64,000 nucleotides of DNA, taken from positions 310,001 to 374,000 of the forward strand of contig CAZILL010000002.1 in NCBI GenBank assembly GCA_964540105.1, read 5' to 3'. This document shows, piece after piece, positions 15,727-24,474 of the stretch. Both the position numbers and the translations under genes were made by a program. The notes under the pieces are model-generated. The model did not search any database, was not told the DNA's origin, and saw only the letters and a list, made by a program, of their open reading frames with translations. Each line of letters starts with the position of its first letter. The stretch's first letter is position 1. The DNA comes from DATKJY01 sp964540105. GTDB taxonomy: Bacteria; Zixibacteria; MSB-5A5; GN15; FEB-12.

Positions 15727-16164
15727 ATGCACAATCTCACGTCCTGCATCAATTGCGGTCAGACGCTTCGGAAACATGGAAGCGCGTGGCTCTGCCCGAA
15801 CTGCAACTCGCCCGATCTAGAAAAGCAGCAGCCGTTCCTTGAGGAGTCCTCCTCTGACGGGTACGTATTCATCGAGTGTCCCGGCGCCACGCTCTACGAA
15901 CCCGGCACCGACCGCATCATCAAGGGGGTCGCCTTCAACGACGACAACGATCCCTCGCGCGGGTATACTATCATCGACAAGCCCCAGTACGCCCCGACCC
16001 ACACTCATCGCCGACGTATCAAGCGCGAAGCGCTCGGTAAAATTCGTCGCTGTCAGGGTTGCCAGGATCTCACCGTGCGTATGCGCCGCCGTGAGGGTCC
16101 CGACTTCTTCATCCCCTCGTCAAAATATCCCGGCCGAAAGAAACTCAAGTCCGTTCTCCCGTAA
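15727..16164 (+). CDS. Zinc-ribbon protein of unknown function (145 aa)
   Basis: A 145-residue protein with CINC at residues 7-10 and CPNC at 23-26, a classic zinc ribbon spaced by 12 residues. A second pair, CQGC, lies near residue 110. The centre is acidic (DDNDPSRG) and the C-terminus is strongly basic (RRREG, GRKKLK). Such a layout suits nucleic-acid or protein binding in the cytosol. It follows the membrane protein gene after 48 bp and probably belongs to the same transcript. A family A hairpin lies just after its stop. No named family can be assigned. Confidence 0.62.
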   Translation: MHNLTSCINCGQTLRKHGSAWLCPNCNSPDLEKQQPFLEESSSDGYVFIECPGATLYEPGTDRIIKGVAFNDDNDPSRGYTIIDKPQYAPTHTHRRRIKREALGKIRRCQGCQDLTVRMRRREGPDFFIPSSKYPGRKKLKSVLP

Positions 16165-16212
16165 TCCTATCCTCCGCATCTCGCGGACACCCCCCTTTTC
16201 GCCTTTCGGCTC

Positions 16213-16251
16213 TGGAAGGCCTTGACTCCCTTTGGGAGTTGTGACCTTCCA
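16213..16251. repeat. Family A palindromic hairpin, copy 2
   Basis: TGGAAGG/CCTTCCA outer stem, internal loop CCTTG/TGTGA, inner stem ACTCCC/GGGAGT with TTT loop. It sits 48 bp after the zinc-ribbon gene and may also act as a transcription end or RNA-stabilising element. Confidence 0.75.
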
Positions 16252-16356
16252 GCGCACAGAACAAATCCTCTCTTCGGTTGTTACATCAGTCGATGTCGAT
16301 CAACGACGACTCAAATAGTCAACAAACCGCTTTGATACGCAGACCGGAGGAACAGG

Positions 16357-17121
16357 ATGAATAGTCAACGCCGTGATTTCATGAGAGTGGCCGGTGGCGC
16401 CCTTGTTACGACCGCCATAGCAACCGCCCCGCTGATGTTGGCCACCCAGGCCGCGTCACAGACTACGACCGCCGCCACACCAAGTGCGAACCCAACCCCG
16501 CTGGGAGAGCTCACCAAACACGAACTCCCCAAACTTCCCTACGCCTACGACGCCCTCGAGCCGCACATCGATGCCAAAACGATGGAGCTTCATCACAGCA
16601 AGCACCACAAGGCCTATGTCGACAACCTCATCAAGTCAGAACTGGAGCTGGCCAAGGCGCGTGGCGCCGGTGATTTCAGCCTCGTTCAGCATTGGTCGCG
16701 CCAGCTTTCCTTCAACTACGGCGGCCATGCTCTGCATTCCCTTTTCTGGAACGTCATGGCCCCTGCCTCGTCCGGGGGCGGAGGCGAGCCGCAAGGGATT
16801 CTTGCCGACAAGATCAAGCGCGACTTCGGGTCGTTTGACCTTTTCCGCAAGCAATTCTCCGAAGCTGCCGCCAAAGTCGAAGGGGCCGGCTGGGCGCTGT
16901 TGCATCATCGTCCCACCGACGACCGCCTCATCATAGGTCAGGCCGAGAATCAGCAGAAAATGGCCCATTGGGGTGCATCGGTACTCATGGGGCTCGATGT
17001 CTGGGAACACGCCTACTATCTGAAATACCAAAACCGCCGCGCCGACTACATCGAAGCCTGGTGGAATATCGTCAACTGGAAAGCAGTTAGCGACAACCTC
17101 GCGAAAAGCGCGAAATCGTAG
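16357..17121 (+). CDS. Tat-exported Fe/Mn superoxide dismutase
   Basis: A 254-residue enzyme. The N-terminus, QRRDFMRVAGGA followed by a hydrophobic stretch to about residue 35, is a twin-arginine signal, so the folded metalloenzyme is sent to the periplasm. The SOD domain runs from about residue 55. Metal ligands are visible as His in ELHHSKHH (near 82), His in NYGGHALH (near 129), Asp in MGLDVWEHAYY and the following His (near 213-217). It converts superoxide to peroxide and oxygen. Most bacterial Fe/Mn SODs are cytosolic; exported Tat forms are less common. GGAGGAACAGG directly before the ATG is a strong ribosome binding site. The choice between Fe and Mn cannot be read safely. Confidence 0.93.
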   Translation: MNSQRRDFMRVAGGALVTTAIATAPLMLATQAASQTTTAATPSANPTPLGELTKHELPKLPYAYDALEPHIDAKTMELHHSKHHKAYVDNLIKSELELAKARGAGDFSLVQHWSRQLSFNYGGHALHSLFWNVMAPASSGGGGEPQGILADKIKRDFGSFDLFRKQFSEAAAKVEGAGWALLHHRPTDDRLIIGQAENQQKMAHWGASVLMGLDVWEHAYYLKYQNRRADYIEAWWNIVNWKAVSDNLAKSAKS

Positions 17122-17212
17122 ACAATCCTTCCTGATAGTCAGGTCGAGACTGTCGACCCGCAGCCGCCTGACCTCGCCCGGATGCTTCCGATAATCTGGG
17201 GCGACCTCGTTG

Positions 17213-17273
17213 TGGAAGGTCTTGACCCCGCTCTCGGGGAGCCTGTCCCTTCTTTGAAAGGGATGACCTTCCA
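17213..17273. repeat. Family A palindromic element with two inner hairpins, copy 3
   Basis: A perfect 9-bp outer stem, TGGAAGGTC (17213-17221) with GACCTTCCA (17265-17273), encloses two hairpins (CCCCG/CGGGG and TCCCTTC/GAAAGGGA). It follows the SOD gene by about 90 bp. A weaker GTCAGG/CCTGAC pair lies at 17138-17172. Confidence 0.75.
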
Positions 17274-17326
17274 TTCTTGGCACTGTCCAAATCCCGCCCG
17301 TGGACAACAGAATCTCACTTTTCCCC

Positions 17327-17357
17327 TTGACGCTCGCAGGGTGCGATTCGTTATACT
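17327..17357 (+). promoter_or_regulatory. Probable sigma70 promoter
   Basis: TTGACG (17327-17332) and TATACT (17352-17357) are spaced 19 bp apart, slightly long, and lie about 40 bp before the lipoprotein gene. Confidence 0.5.
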
Positions 17358-17398
17358 TGAGACAGGACGAGGGAAACAGATTGGGAGGTTTATTGGCC

Positions 17399-18463
17399 AT
17401 GCGAGTGAGAATCTTAAGCGCGGTGTGTGCTTTGCTGTGCGTTGTCGGCTCTCTGCTGCTGACGAGGTGCGCTGACAAGAGCACAGACCCACCGTCAGAC
17501 GGGCCAAAAGACTATGTGGTATACGGCTGGAACCGGTATGGGAGTTCCCTGGTCGGCTATCATACGCGGACTGGAGCGATCGATTCAATTCCATTGCCTT
17601 TTAGGGATATCTCCGGCCTGAAGGCATCCCCGGATGGCAGGAAGCTCTATTTCAACAGACTGGTAGGCGTTTCAGCGCTGGACGTAGCCTCGGGTGAGAT
17701 CGTCTTCGATCTTCCCTGCGGTGAGGTGTGGGACATTGTCCACTCACCTGACGGGAATATGATCGCGCTATTATCGGACTCTTTGATCATTCTAAGAGCC
17801 TCAGACCATTCGGTGGTTTACCGTGATTCATCTGTCACGGTTACCGGACTGTTTTCAAGTGACAGCCGATTCTTCTATTACAAACGTGGCTTTTACGCGG
17901 ACCCGCCTGCACGCTGTACGGTAGCTTGCGTCGAAGCTAACAGCGGCTCCACCCTGTGGAGAAGGGGCGTACGCTCTTCTCTTGGCAGGTTTGCCATGAG
18001 TCCCAAGGACGACGGTAGACTCGTTGGCTACGGGAACGGGACCCTGCGTGTATACGACATCGCAGGCGACACCATACTCTTTGAGCACTCATTGGGCCTG
18101 ACCGGGTATGAGGCAGTCGCCTCGCCTGATGGCACACGACTCTTCCTGACAATACCCGGTGATATTGATTGGCCGCCTGCACCTTACACTTTCGCGGTCT
18201 ACGATTTCCCCGGCAATCGGATGCTCGATTCGGTTCGCATACCTGCGATTGCTACGGAGCGGTGTATCGGCAAGGCCTACGTGCCCGGCGGATATCTCGC
18301 GATGACACCTGACGGTTATCTGTTTGCAGCCCAAGCGCCGCACGGGGTCAATCCTCAAGTCCTCGAGGGGTTGGTTGTATATAATCCCGCGAAGCCAGAC
18401 ACCGCGAAGTTCATCTGCATAGGAAGACACATGTTGTTTCTCACTTGTCAAACAATGCCTTAA
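17399..18463 (+). CDS. Beta-propeller lipoprotein (WD40/YVTN-like)
   Basis: A 354-residue protein. The start ATG at 17399 opens a lipoprotein signal peptide (LLCVVGSLLLTRC, with lipobox Cys near residue 24). The body contains repeating blocks of the form ASPDGRKLYF, HSPDGNMIALLS and ASPDGTRLFLT, spaced about 45-90 residues apart. This is the pattern of a YVTN/WD40-like beta-propeller. It would be anchored in the envelope and facing the periplasm or outside. No catalytic residues are evident, so a binding or scaffold role is likely. It has its own promoter and stands alone between the SOD gene and a large sorting-tail protein. Confidence 0.72.
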   Translation: MRVRILSAVCALLCVVGSLLLTRCADKSTDPPSDGPKDYVVYGWNRYGSSLVGYHTRTGAIDSIPLPFRDISGLKASPDGRKLYFNRLVGVSALDVASGEIVFDLPCGEVWDIVHSPDGNMIALLSDSLIILRASDHSVVYRDSSVTVTGLFSSDSRFFYYKRGFYADPPARCTVACVEANSGSTLWRRGVRSSLGRFAMSPKDDGRLVGYGNGTLRVYDIAGDTILFEHSLGLTGYEAVASPDGTRLFLTIPGDIDWPPAPYTFAVYDFPGNRMLDSVRIPAIATERCIGKAYVPGGYLAMTPDGYLFAAQAPHGVNPQVLEGLVVYNPAKPDTAKFICIGRHMLFLTCQTMP

Positions 18464-18594
18464 CAAAGAGAGCACCAGCTAGCAGTTCTCCGAGACAACC
18501 TCTCGCGTATCCCGTCGGGAACTCTGAGAAACTCCCCTACAACCAGCCCAGTCCTTTGGGCTGCACGCCTTTTATCCCCTACCAACTCTATCCC

Positions 18595-18622
18595 TTGACA
18601 AATCGGTCAATTTTGCTATATT
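18595..18622 (+). promoter_or_regulatory. Probable sigma70 promoter overlapping an inverted repeat
   Basis: TTGACA (18595-18600) and TATATT (18617-18622) are spaced 16 bp apart. The -35 is one arm of TTGAC-AAATCG-GTCAA (18595-18610), a possible operator. It drives the gene starting at 18686. Confidence 0.65.
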
Positions 18623-18685
18623 ATCTCCTGACATCCGTCGACAAGGCTGTGACGACCATCTCATCCCAAGCTTGGAGGTAATATT

Positions 18686-21280
18686 GTGCGTAAGATAATT
18701 GCATTCGTCTCAATCGCGAGTATTTTGGCCGGTATTGTCTCCCCGCGGCCATGTTATGCGGAAACCGTACCGGCAAGCCACAGTCTGAGAGAATTCATTA
18801 CCCCCAAGGGCACGATCGATCTTGCCCGCGTGAGAGCCACCGGCTATCAGGGACCTCTCGACCTGAGCGGGTATAACATACAGCTCGACTCGAAAACCGG
18901 CGAACCGCGCGTCCAGAGCTCCCCCGCTAACCCCAGTGCCGACAACCCCGACGACATCTACTGGGACAATCGTATTTCCCCTTCAGTTCCCGGTGCCAAT
19001 GACGCTGTGAAGGCGGCCACTGTTTTTGAGGGAAACCTTGTCATTGGCGGTCAGTTCACAATCGTGGGTTCGATCCGCGTGAACTACATCGCCGTGTGGA
19101 ATGGCGCCGACTGGAAACCGCTCGGAGACGGCGTGGATGGTGAGGTCAAAGCGCTGATCGTTTATGACCGGAAGCTCATTGCCGGGGGAGAATTCATGTA
19201 CGCTGGCGGGGTGAGAGTCGATTACATCGCCGCCTGGGATGGGTCGTCATGGTCCCCGTTGGGGAGAGGGCTAAGCGCGAGAGTGGAAGCCTTGGGGATC
19301 TACGAGTCTAAGCTGATCGTTGGGGGTGACTTCGATGAGGGCGGCACAGCGACGGGGTGGGTTCAGGCGAACAGAATAATAGCCTGGGACGGTGTCAACT
19401 GGTCAGCCTTGGGAGCTGGATTGAACTCGTCGGTTTGGGACTTGACCACTCTTGGCAAGCTTCTCATTGCTGGAGGCCGTTTTGTCGCTACCGGGGACGG
19501 GAAGGACACCGTCAACTACATTGCCGCTTGGAACGGCTCGAAATGGTCCCCTCTCGAAAGGGGCATGGACGAAATGGTTCAGGCGCTCACAGTCCACGGC
19601 GAAAAACTGATCGCCGGGGGGAACTTCACTACCGCCGGTGGCGTCGCGGCTGTCGGTATCGCCGCCTGGGACGGCATCCAATGGTCGGCCCTGGGCAAAG
19701 GTGTTACCGGTGCGGTTTATGGCCTCGGTGGGTATGAGGGGATGTTGATAGCCGGCGGAGAGTTTACGACTAACGACGGCGGCGCCACGGTCGTTGCGGC
19801 CTGGAACGGCTCCAGCTGGAAACCTGTGGGAACCAGCGTCTCCGGATCGGCCAATGCGTTTACAGTGTATGAGAAGATGCTGATCGTCGCTGGTAACCTC
19901 CATACGGTTGACGGCATCGGCGTAAGCAGCCTTGCCGCGTGGGATGGCTCAAACTGGTCGGCGTTCGGGAAAGGGACGAATCGGGACGTCCTTGCTCTGA
20001 CTGTATTCCAGGGCCAACTAATCGCCGGAGGCTACTTCACTTCTGCCGGGGGAGTGGGCGCGAACCGAGTAGCCGCCTGGGATGGATCAAAATGGTCCCC
20101 TCTTGGTGACGGCGTCAGCTGGAATGACTACGGTTCCGTCTATGCCCTCGAAGTCTTCGAAAAGAATCTCATCGTGGCGGGAGAGTTCACAAAGGCAGGC
20201 ACCATTGACGCGCACAACATTGCTTCATGGAACGGCTCTTCCTGGTCAGCCCTGGGATCAGGGATTGACAATTCCGTATACGCTCTGACTGTCTACAACA
20301 ACAAACTGGTCGCTGGTGGATGGTTTCAGACGGCCGGAGGCCAGAAGACCAGTAACATCGCCACCTGGGACGGAGCCGGGTGGTCGCCGGTAGGGGAGGG
20401 GACCAACCAGGCGGTTTCCGCACTAACTACTTATAACAGCAAGTTGATTGTCGCCGGTTGGTTTACCGCTGCAGGAGGCATCGCTGCCAGTCACATCGCC
20501 GCTTGGGACGGTTCGGCTTGGTCAGGTCTGGGAAAGGGAACCGACGGTGGGGTTGATGCTCTGATTGTCTACGACAAAAAACTGATTGTCGGCGGTTGGT
20601 TCATGACCGCGGGAGGGATCGGCGCTAACTGCGTTGGCATCGCCGCCTGGGATGGTGAAAGCTGGTCCCCCTTGGGTCCGGGCACTGACCGCAGCGTTGC
20701 CGACCTGACTATTCATGACGGCAAACTGATCGCTGTCGGTAGTTTCACTGCGCTCGGCAGCGATAGCGCCTCCGGAATCGCGGCGTGGGACGGCTCCAAA
20801 TGGTCGGCACTCGGGTCGGGTATCGGATATGATACGAGAGCGATGTATGCTCCCTTCCTTTCTGCAGTCACAACCTACAACGAGACCGTTGTGACCGGAG
20901 GCGGTTTCACAATCGCTGGCAACAAAGTCTCGGCCTATATCGCCCAGTGGACTAAGTCAGCGAGACTCGCTATCGACGACAACAACCCTGATGCTCTTCC
21001 CCTCGATTTCGCCGTTCATCAAAACTACCCGAACCCATTCAATCCCTCGACAATGATCGAGTATACTCTCCCGTCCCGAGCGCATGTCACGCTCACAATC
21101 TACAATCTGCTTGGCGAGAGGGTACGAACAATCGTGGATAACGACCAGCCCTCAGGTACCCACCGAACCGCTTGGGACGGCACCAACGAAAGCGGCGCAC
21201 CGGTTGCCAGCGGTGTCTACTTCTATCGCCTCGACTCGGGCGACTTCACGCAATCCCGAAAGATGCTGCTGCTGAAGTAG
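18686..21280 (+). CDS. Large secreted propeller-repeat protein with T9SS-type sorting tail
   Basis: An 864-residue protein starting at GTG 18686, eight bases after TTGGAGGT. Residues 1-26 are a signal peptide. From about residue 120 to 760 there are 13 or so repeats of about 46 residues with the frame IAAWDGSxWSPLG, then ALTVYDxKLIAGGxFTTAGG, which suggests one or two beta-propellers. The last 85 residues read NYPNPFNPSTMIEYTLP, then a FlgD-like Ig fold, and end in KMLLLK. This is the type A C-terminal sorting domain used by the type IX secretion system and similar FCB export routes. The protein is expected on the cell surface or outside. Ligand unknown. The next gene carries the same kind of tail. 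Confidence 0.85.
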   Translation: MRKIIAFVSIASILAGIVSPRPCYAETVPASHSLREFITPKGTIDLARVRATGYQGPLDLSGYNIQLDSKTGEPRVQSSPANPSADNPDDIYWDNRISPSVPGANDAVKAATVFEGNLVIGGQFTIVGSIRVNYIAVWNGADWKPLGDGVDGEVKALIVYDRKLIAGGEFMYAGGVRVDYIAAWDGSSWSPLGRGLSARVEALGIYESKLIVGGDFDEGGTATGWVQANRIIAWDGVNWSALGAGLNSSVWDLTTLGKLLIAGGRFVATGDGKDTVNYIAAWNGSKWSPLERGMDEMVQALTVHGEKLIAGGNFTTAGGVAAVGIAAWDGIQWSALGKGVTGAVYGLGGYEGMLIAGGEFTTNDGGATVVAAWNGSSWKPVGTSVSGSANAFTVYEKMLIVAGNLHTVDGIGVSSLAAWDGSNWSAFGKGTNRDVLALTVFQGQLIAGGYFTSAGGVGANRVAAWDGSKWSPLGDGVSWNDYGSVYALEVFEKNLIVAGEFTKAGTIDAHNIASWNGSSWSALGSGIDNSVYALTVYNNKLVAGGWFQTAGGQKTSNIATWDGAGWSPVGEGTNQAVSALTTYNSKLIVAGWFTAAGGIAASHIAAWDGSAWSGLGKGTDGGVDALIVYDKKLIVGGWFMTAGGIGANCVGIAAWDGESWSPLGPGTDRSVADLTIHDGKLIAVGSFTALGSDSASGIAAWDGSKWSALGSGIGYDTRAMYAPFLSAVTTYNETVVTGGGFTIAGNKVSAYIAQWTKSARLAIDDNNPDALPLDFAVHQNYPNPFNPSTMIEYTLPSRAHVTLTIYNLLGERVRTIVDNDQPSGTHRTAWDGTNESGAPVASGVYFYRLDSGDFTQSRKMLLLK

Positions 21281-21466
21281 CGCGGATTGTAATCGGGGTC
21301 GCGGGTGACTTCCATACTCGCTACTCTCAGCGCGTGCAATCGACGTGCGCTCAGTTCGCGCATGGGCTCCTGTACAACAATTCCATAGACTTCCCTGTCG
21401 GCTCCCTCTATATTGCCCCGACATCAAAACGGAACTATCATCCCGTGTATGTGTAGGAGAAGATGC

Positions 21467-23998
21467 GTGAGTTCATATAGAGTCACTTTGTCATTGTCAC
21501 TGGCCATTGTCTGTCTGTTGGCCGCAACCGCTTCTGCCTTCGAGCCGATCTTCAACACCCGTCTCGACTTTCCCGTCGATTCGTTCCCCGTTTCCGTCTG
21601 CAGCGCCGATTTCGACCATGACGGCATCCTCGATCTGGCCGTGGCGAATTTGGGCGATAGCAGCATATCGATCCTTATCGGGAACGGCGACCGCACGTTC
21701 AAGCCTGCCGTAAATTACGCGGTAGGCGGCGCCCCCTACTCGATTTGCGCGGCGGATTTCGAAAACGACGGCTGGAGCGATCTGGCGGTAGCCAATTCCA
21801 AGTCCGACAACATCTCCATCCTGCGCAATAATAGCGATGGGACTTTCGGGCCCGCCTCCAACGTTGCCGTCGGCTCCTATCCCTATTGTGTCATCGCGTC
21901 AGATTTCGACGGCGACACCTGGGTCGACCTCGCGGTCGCCAACTTCGGCTCCAATACCGTTTCGATTCTCAGGAATGTCACTCATATCAGCTTCTCAGGT
22001 ACCCCAACATTTCTCGACGCCGTCTCCTACAACGTGGGAACTGCCCCGTACTCCCTGTGCGCTGCCGACTTCTATCGCAGCGGCAGACAGGATATTGCTG
22101 TCGCCAACTACGGTTCCAACACTATCTCGCTCTTGAGGAATCAAGGCACTGCCGCAACCTTCAATTTCAAGGACTCCATCAAGGGTTTGAATCACCCGAT
22201 TTCGATCTGCGCCAGCGACTTCGATGGCGATGGGAGTCCCGATCTGGCTGTCGCCAATTACTTCTCCAAACGCACCGATACCGCGAGAGCACAGCCCCCA
22301 GACTCAGTCTTGATCTTCCGGAACAAAGGGAACGGTCGCTTCGACAAGGTCGACAGCTGCGCGGTAGGCTTCTATCCGAGTTCTGTTGTTGCCGCCGATT
22401 TCAATGGCGATGGAACCCCGGCGCTCGCGGTTACCAACTACGGCTCGCACACGGTTTCCATCCTGAAGCGTGGCGCCTCCCAGAGGTTCACGCTCGACAG
22501 CAGTTACTTTGTCGGAAATTTCCCTTCGGCCTCTGTTGCAGGAGATCTCAACGGGGATAGCAGAATCGATCTCGCCGTGGCCTGCACGGGTTCGGGCAAC
22601 ATTGCCATCCTGCGTAACCGAGGAAGCGCTCGGTTTGATTCGCACGGACAGCGCTACGTGACCTCAACGCCACCGCTCACAATTCGCGCGGCCGACATCA
22701 ACAACGACGCGGCCTTGGACATGATCCTTACCCGAACTGCCGGCTCAGATATCGACCTGCTTGGTCGAGTCCTGATTATTTCGAACAATGGCGACGGGAC
22801 CTTCAGAGTTGCAACCTCGACCAACGGCGGCTCGCTCCCTTACTCACTGTGCGTTGCCGACTTCAACAATGACGCCGCTCAGGATCTGGCCGTTACCAAC
22901 CCGGGTGCGAATGCGATCTCAGTTCTGCGCAACCGGGGAATTGGCAGCTTCGACGATAGCGCTGTCGTCTCGTATCCGGTGGGAACCTCCCCAAATGACA
23001 TAATCGCCGCTGACTTCAACAACGATGGCAAGATCGATCTGGCAGTGGCCAACAGCGGTTCCAGTAACATTTCGGTTCTCATCGACACGGGTAGCGGACG
23101 ATTTTCTGCAGCCGTGAGCTATACGGTCGGGACGCTCCCGAACGCGATTCGCGCCGCCGATTTCGATCGGGACGGTAAACTCGATCTGGCCGTTACTCAT
23201 GGTGGCACTACGCGTCTTTCAATTCTGAAAGGGAACGGAAACGGCTCCTTTGCCGCTACGGTCAACGATGCCGAAGCAGGTGGCCCGACTGCAATCTGTG
23301 TCGGCGACTTCGATGGCGACTCCAGACCGGATTTGGCCGTGACCAATTATGACTCCAATTACGTCGCCATCCTGAAGAATACCAACGGCACGTTTTCACG
23401 CATTGGTAAGGTGTCTGTCGGGAGAAACCCAGTCGACATCGTCGCGATTGATATTGGCGACGGCAAGGTTTCACTCGCCGTGGCGAACTTCGGCTCTGAC
23501 GATATCTCGATTCTCAAAGGGAACGGTGACGGCACCTTCGCCAGCGCAGCCCACTATGGTGTGGAGTATCGCCCGAATTCACTCGCCGTGGCCGATTTCG
23601 ACCGCGATGGCAAAGAGGATCTGGCGGTTGCCAATCGAGGTTCGAGCAGTGTCACCCTGCTTTTCAACGCGTTGCAGGGTCCGACTGATGTTCGCGACCA
23701 CCCGTCCGAGAATCTCCCCGACGCTTTCACGCTTGCACAGAATTATCCCAACCCCTTCAATTCCAGCACGACCATCACTTTCGATCTTCCGAATTCCTCG
23801 ATGGTAACGCTGGAAGTCTTCGACATCCTTGGTCGACATGTCACGACCCTTGTGCATGAGACCCTCTCCGCCGGACATAAGCTCGTCACATGGGATGGTT
23901 CCGACTCGCGCGCGCGGAATGTCGCTTCGGGCATCTACCTGTACCGACTGCGAACTGATCTGCGCGCCGACGCGCGAAAGATGATACTGCTCAAATAG
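21467..23998 (+). CDS. Large secreted FG-GAP/VCBS repeat protein with T9SS-type sorting tail
   Basis: An 843-residue protein. GTG at 21467 is preferred because AGGAGA lies six bases before it; an ATG at 21449 in the same frame is possible. The signal peptide ends near ASAF. The body has about 14 repeats of 45-50 residues with cores such as FDHDGILDLAVAN, FNNDGKIDLAVAN and FDRDGKEDLAVAN. These are calcium-binding DxDxDG loops of the FG-GAP/VCBS class, which fold as integrin-like propellers. The C-terminus carries NYPNPFNSSTTITFDLP and ends KMILLK, again a sorting tail. It is probably a calcium-stabilised surface or secreted adhesive protein. It lies 186 bp after the other tail protein. Confidence 0.86.
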   Translation: MSSYRVTLSLSLAIVCLLAATASAFEPIFNTRLDFPVDSFPVSVCSADFDHDGILDLAVANLGDSSISILIGNGDRTFKPAVNYAVGGAPYSICAADFENDGWSDLAVANSKSDNISILRNNSDGTFGPASNVAVGSYPYCVIASDFDGDTWVDLAVANFGSNTVSILRNVTHISFSGTPTFLDAVSYNVGTAPYSLCAADFYRSGRQDIAVANYGSNTISLLRNQGTAATFNFKDSIKGLNHPISICASDFDGDGSPDLAVANYFSKRTDTARAQPPDSVLIFRNKGNGRFDKVDSCAVGFYPSSVVAADFNGDGTPALAVTNYGSHTVSILKRGASQRFTLDSSYFVGNFPSASVAGDLNGDSRIDLAVACTGSGNIAILRNRGSARFDSHGQRYVTSTPPLTIRAADINNDAALDMILTRTAGSDIDLLGRVLIISNNGDGTFRVATSTNGGSLPYSLCVADFNNDAAQDLAVTNPGANAISVLRNRGIGSFDDSAVVSYPVGTSPNDIIAADFNNDGKIDLAVANSGSSNISVLIDTGSGRFSAAVSYTVGTLPNAIRAADFDRDGKLDLAVTHGGTTRLSILKGNGNGSFAATVNDAEAGGPTAICVGDFDGDSRPDLAVTNYDSNYVAILKNTNGTFSRIGKVSVGRNPVDIVAIDIGDGKVSLAVANFGSDDISILKGNGDGTFASAAHYGVEYRPNSLAVADFDRDGKEDLAVANRGSSSVTLLFNALQGPTDVRDHPSENLPDAFTLAQNYPNPFNSSTTITFDLPNSSMVTLEVFDILGRHVTTLVHETLSAGHKLVTWDGSDSRARNVASGIYLYRLRTDLRADARKMILLK

Positions 23999-24042
23999 AT
24001 AACGCGATCTGTGGTCGCCGATCGCTAGTCACCTGCTGAAGA

Positions 24043-24387
24043 TCATGGCTGCGTGACGGTATGTCCGGTCGCGAGGTCGCGCTCTTCCGGCCGAAGCCGG
24101 AAATCATCTCCCTCTTCTTCTGACACCCTCTTGAAGAATTCGCACTTGAGACAACTTTCGATCTTGAGGGCAAACATCCCCTGCACAGTTCCGTTGCAGA
24201 ACGTTCCGGCGACCGCCCAGCAGACTCTCCCGCCGTTTTCGCCACCGTTGATTCCGGAGAGTGCCGTACTCTCCGGCGCCGGACAGACGCCCATTTCCAG
24301 AACGTTTCTTCCCCCCGGCTCTCGGCCGCAGTTTTTCACTTCCCAACAATTCTTTAGATCACTCACCTGCCCACAATCTCCCTGCAC
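24043..24387 (-). CDS. Small Cys-rich two-CW-type protein
   Basis: A 114-residue protein with NCWEVKNCGREPGG near residues 13-26, then CPAPE, then GRVCWAVAGTFC and SCLKCEFFKRV. This spacing of CW motifs matches the two-CW domain often found alone or joined to sensory proteins in Deltaproteobacteria and relatives. The Cys set (about eight) suggests a metal or Fe-S site, but the function is not established. The start is uncertain: GTG at 24387 or GTG at 24366 are both in frame. It is the last gene of the leftward secA-sulfatase group, 87 bp after the sulfatase stop. Confidence 0.7.
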   Translation of the reverse strand: MQGDCGQVSDLKNCWEVKNCGREPGGRNVLEMGVCPAPESTALSGINGGENGGRVCWAVAGTFCNGTVQGMFALKIESCLKCEFFKRVSEEEGDDFRLRPEERDLATGHTVTQP

Positions 24388-24474
24388 GTCGTTCTTTCGC
24401 CTCGTCGGCTCTCTCTTGACTCCCAGTACACATATGTTTCGGCACCTGGCGTGGATTGATTGAGAGCATAATCT

